Assembly (NCBI GenBank): GCA_002314145.1 | Contig: DCCG01000024.1 | Coordinates: 14,619 to 78,618 of the forward strand | Reading direction: 5' to 3' | Length of the DNA: 64,000 nt | From: Thalassolituus sp. UBA1087 | GTDB taxonomy: Bacteria; Pseudomonadota; Gammaproteobacteria; Pseudomonadales; Oceanobacteraceae | Shown: positions 62,015 through 64,000 of the stretch, in pieces | How positions within the stretch are numbered: position 1 is the stretch's first letter | Layout of the letters: each line of letters begins with the position of its first letter | The notes under the pieces: generated by a model | Told to the model about the DNA's origin: nothing | What the model saw: only the letters and a program-made list of their open reading frames with translations | Database searches by the model: none | Made by a program: the position numbers and the translations under genes

Positions 62015-62391
62015 CCTATCGTTTTCCTGACCTGGAAATTTATCTGATGAAGCCGGATGCTGGCGCCGTGCGCGACTGGCTGGCCCGGCAACTCGGCGAC
62101 CACATCGAAGACCAGCGGGTGGTGCCCGGGCATTGCCACTGGCGGGTAACGCTGGACGGCCATGTCATGGACGTATTCCTGAACGACAAAGCAGAAAAGA
62201 ATTTTGCCAGTCTGTGGTTCAAACAGAATCACTCGCCGTGGAATACGGATCTCGAATGTGCCCGCAGTGCACACGCTGCGCTGGGCATTGAAGTGCGCTG
62301 TTCAGACAGCGGCTGGCAGGAAAACGAAGATGACTCCGCCGGTGGCTGGATCAAACTGATCCGCAACGAAGAAAAACCGGTTCACTGGTAA
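62011..62391 (+). CDS. Small soluble protein of unknown function
   Basis: A 126-residue cytoplasmic protein with no signal or membrane segment. It is rich in Trp, His and acidic residues, with patterns DWLARQLGDHIED, HCHWRVTLDGH and SLWFKQNHSPWNTDLECARSAHAALG, quoted in part as SLWFKQNHSPWNTDLECARS. Alternating strands and helices suggest a compact alpha/beta fold. I do not recognise a family. Its ATG overlaps the stop of the small membrane-protein gene (ATGA), suggesting that the two proteins act together. Confidence 0.75.
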   Translation: MTYRFPDLEIYLMKPDAGAVRDWLARQLGDHIEDQRVVPGHCHWRVTLDGHVMDVFLNDKAEKNFASLWFKQNHSPWNTDLECARSAHAALGIEVRCSDSGWQENEDDSAGGWIKLIRNEEKPVHW

Positions 62392-62682
62392 TCCCCGCCC
62401 TCTCCGCCTGATTGATCATTCGCCCGCTGTCGCCGCAATGCCTGCTGTGTCAGCGGGACTGGCCTCCTGTTGCGTCAGCGCCGCATTTATTCACCTATTC
62501 AGCCATTTAACTGTTCACCCATTCAACTATTCACCTCTGCTGCCAGTGCTGCCTGTTGCATGGTCGCTGGCCAGCAGAGGTACCTGAGTATGAATTCATT
62601 GATATCAGGCAAACTTCTGACTTGCAAATGATAATTATTACTATTAACTTAACAGGTATACCCTATCCGCGGAGACAGTCCC
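62392..62682. other. Gap with pyrimidine-rich short repeats and a Fur-controlled promoter region
   Basis: About 290 bp without a gene. A run of short related units, TTCACC[T/C]ATTCA and similar, lies at about 62489-62536. The right end holds a Fur-box-like site and the ribosome site GGAGA of the following gene. Confidence 0.45.
62624..62642 (+). promoter_or_regulatory. Fur box
   Basis: GCAAATGATAATTATTACT matches the 19-bp Fur consensus GATAATGATAATCATTATC at 14 of 19 positions, including the central ATGATAAT-n-ATTA core. It lies 41 bp upstream of the ATG at 62683, an appropriate place for iron-dependent repression. Confidence 0.75.
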
Positions 62683-63138
62683 ATGCATGTCCAGTCTATG
62701 GCCCACAGCCTTTCCCCCGGCAGCGCACCTGCCCCGGATATCATCAATACGCTGGAAGAGAGCGAGCTCAGCCGGCTGGAACAGAAACTCTGTGATCAGG
62801 CACCGCTGAGTCAGAAAGCCCGCTGGCTGAATGACTACCTTGATCTGGGGCTGGAACTGGCCTGCCGGGCCGGAGAACGTCGTCTGACCCGGTTGCAGAC
62901 CAGCTGGGTCCAGCGCCTGTACCAGACGTTGCGCGCTTCAGCACTGAGTCACGACGCTCCCCTTGGCTGGCGCTCGCTCTGCGCTGACTATCTGTACCAG
63001 CCGTACTTTGCGCTGGTGCACCTGTATCGCATTAACCCGGCCTGCAGTCAGCAACTGCGCTACCTGACACACGAGTTCACACTGATCTGTCAGCGCTGCC
63101 GCCAGGCGGGAAAAGAAAACGGTCGCGGTCCACATTAA
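62683..63138 (+). CDS. Fur-linked protein of unknown function
   Basis: A 151-residue soluble, strongly alpha-helical protein, rich in Leu, Arg and Gln. The middle reads ARWLNDYLDLGLELACRAGERRL, quoted by the part ARWLNDYLDLGLELACRAG, then LGWRSLCADYLYQPYFALVHLYRINPACSQ in pieces, ending with C-x-x-C (CQRC). Iron-linked helical proteins of this size occur near Fur boxes in pseudomonads (for instance FagA next to fumC and sodA), but I cannot show homology. GGAGA lies 7 bp before the ATG. If Fur represses it, it is made under iron limitation and may bind iron or haem, or spare iron; this is inference. Confidence 0.7.
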   Translation: MHVQSMAHSLSPGSAPAPDIINTLEESELSRLEQKLCDQAPLSQKARWLNDYLDLGLELACRAGERRLTRLQTSWVQRLYQTLRASALSHDAPLGWRSLCADYLYQPYFALVHLYRINPACSQQLRYLTHEFTLICQRCRQAGKENGRGPH

Positions 63139-63290
63139 CGGACAGCGGACGGACAAAGGCAGGGATTGAGGGAGCAGGGACGCTTTTATCCTGACTAAGA
63201 TTGCTGTATAGGCATATAATGAACCCGTATGACAGCTCTGCGAGAGCCTGTCAGTACACCAGCAAGGACACAACCAGGACCGGGGACGTT

Positions 63291-63740
63291 ATGTCAGATA
63301 CAAAAACAAGCGCGGAGCTTGAGGATACCCTGTTACAGATCCGCAAAGCCAAAACCGCTCACCTGCGCTGGCGCGCCTATGCCATGGCATTGAGCTCAGG
63401 CTACGCCGTTGAAGAAGGCCAGTTACCTGTTCAGCATACCGAGTGCCAGTTTGGCGGCTGGTACTATGGCGAAGGACAGGCCTTAAACCATTATCAGGAA
63501 TTCCGCGACATCGAAGACATTCACCAGCAGGTGCATACTGTTTACCAGGAAATTTTCCAGACCTTATTCGACAAGCCAGAGCCCTCAATCTGGCGCAAAC
63601 TGATGGGAAAATCCGCCACTACCGACCGGGTCGCCCAGAAAGTTAAAATCGAAAAAGAACTGGAACGCTTATCGGAGCAGTCGCGGTTAATGATGGATGC
63701 ACTGGACAAGCTGGAGAACGTCATCAGTCAGAATAATTGA
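63291..63740 (+). CDS. Standalone CZB (chemoreceptor zinc-binding) domain protein
   Basis: A 149-residue cytoplasmic protein. The CZB signature is complete: KAKTAHLRWRAYAMALSSG (first His, near residue 28), TECQFGGWYYGEG (Cys, near residue 53) and IEDIHQQVHTVYQEIF (two His, near 78-82). These three His and one Cys bind zinc with very high affinity in known CZB domains. The C-terminal half is a helical, charged tail with coiled-coil character. CZB domains usually sit at the end of chemoreceptors or diguanylate cyclases; here it is a free-standing protein, perhaps a zinc or hypochlorous-acid sensor acting on a partner. The ATG at 63291 was chosen on alignment to the domain. Confidence 0.85.
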   Translation: MSDTKTSAELEDTLLQIRKAKTAHLRWRAYAMALSSGYAVEEGQLPVQHTECQFGGWYYGEGQALNHYQEFRDIEDIHQQVHTVYQEIFQTLFDKPEPSIWRKLMGKSATTDRVAQKVKIEKELERLSEQSRLMMDALDKLENVISQNN

Positions 63741-64000
63741 CCTTCTTCTGCGGTGACCAGATACAAAAAGCCGGCACAGGCCGCACTGTTGTCCCACAAA
63801 TTTTTATTTAAATTTTTGTGAGAACTTCAAAGCCCCTTAACCTCACAGAGGGGCCTTGCCCCCTCTCGCCGGACTGGTGACCTCACAGCCTTATTTCAAA
63901 ACTCACGGCGAAACTGAATTTCATGTCTCTGACTAAAATTCAGCGACTGAGCTGTATTGAAAAGTGACATTAAGGAAGCCATTCCTTCGCCTCTGGAGCG
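63741..64000. other. Right-edge gap, no gene recognised
   Basis: No convincing coding sequence in 260 bp. Visible structures are CACAAA...TTTGTG around an AT tract (63796-63821) and GCCCCT-n11-AGGGGC (63832-63854). Neither has the form of a standard terminator. Confidence 0.4.

Overview
The window is a chromosomal segment of a gammaproteobacterium. Class-typical gene pairs support this: rnr-rlmB, hslVU, divergent metR-metE, dapC-sufE, an Epd/Pgk/class II aldolase set, Fur- and sigma-32-type sites, and a SlyD-like isomerase. Gene content (a Baeyer-Villiger-type monooxygenase with a partner hydrolase, a standalone CZB domain, a MASE1/CHASE hybrid kinase) fits a free-living marine or aquatic Oceanospirillales/Pseudomonadales-like bacterium; the genus is inference only. 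No rRNA, tRNA, CRISPR array, transposase or prophage gene was recognised.

Layout. (1) 1-10.2 kb, minus strand: a surface-polysaccharide operon read right to left. It holds four glycosyltransferases, an O-antigen polymerase-like protein, a Wzx-like flippase, a sugar-nucleotide epimerase and three acyltransferase-3 genes, one of them cut by the left edge. The distal part (about 0-5.8 kb) is visibly more AT-rich than the rest. (2) 10.6-24.1 kb: a DHH phosphoesterase, an unknown secreted protein behind a clear promoter, an O-antigen-ligase-like protein, a PPP phosphatase, dapC-sufE, a purine permease and metR/metE. The gaps here are filled with a family of REP-like inverted repeats, some in 224-bp and 61-bp tandem arrays. 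(3) 24.0-28.8 kb: a four-gene MacAB-TolC-like efflux operon. (4) 29.4-37.4 kb: fba and pgk, an MsbA-like ABC exporter, a YfaP-like/TPR protein, a polysaccharide deacetylase, and epd displaced about 5 kb from pgk. (5) 37.5-43.7 kb: small conserved proteins (DUF1244, SIMPL, DUF1653, YbaK), lipoproteins including a tandem paralogous pair, and a 918-residue hybrid sensor kinase. (6) 43.7-48.5 kb: fumC and a monooxygenase-hydrolase pair divergent from a TetR regulator. (7) 48.5-57.4 kb: MscS channel, rlmB, rnr, DUF971, a chemoreceptor, hslUV. (8) 57.5-64 kb: SlyD-like isomerase, LPP20-like lipoprotein, transglutaminase-like protein, glyoxalase-II-like hydrolase, small unknowns, a Fur-box-preceded unknown gene, and a standalone CZB-domain protein.

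How the parts work together: regions 1 and 2 contain the synthesis, flipping, polymerisation and possibly ligation steps of a cell-surface glycan. fba, pgk and epd belong to central carbon metabolism and the vitamin B6 branch. hslVU, rnr and the SlyD-like protein are quality-control functions. The monooxygenase, hydrolase and TetR form a candidate inducible ketone- or alkane-oxidation module. No large undescribed system is evident. The best candidates for new biology are the locally confined repeat family, the secreted 178-residue protein with an operator-like palindrome inside its promoter, the duplicated small lipoproteins and the Fur-linked 151-residue protein.
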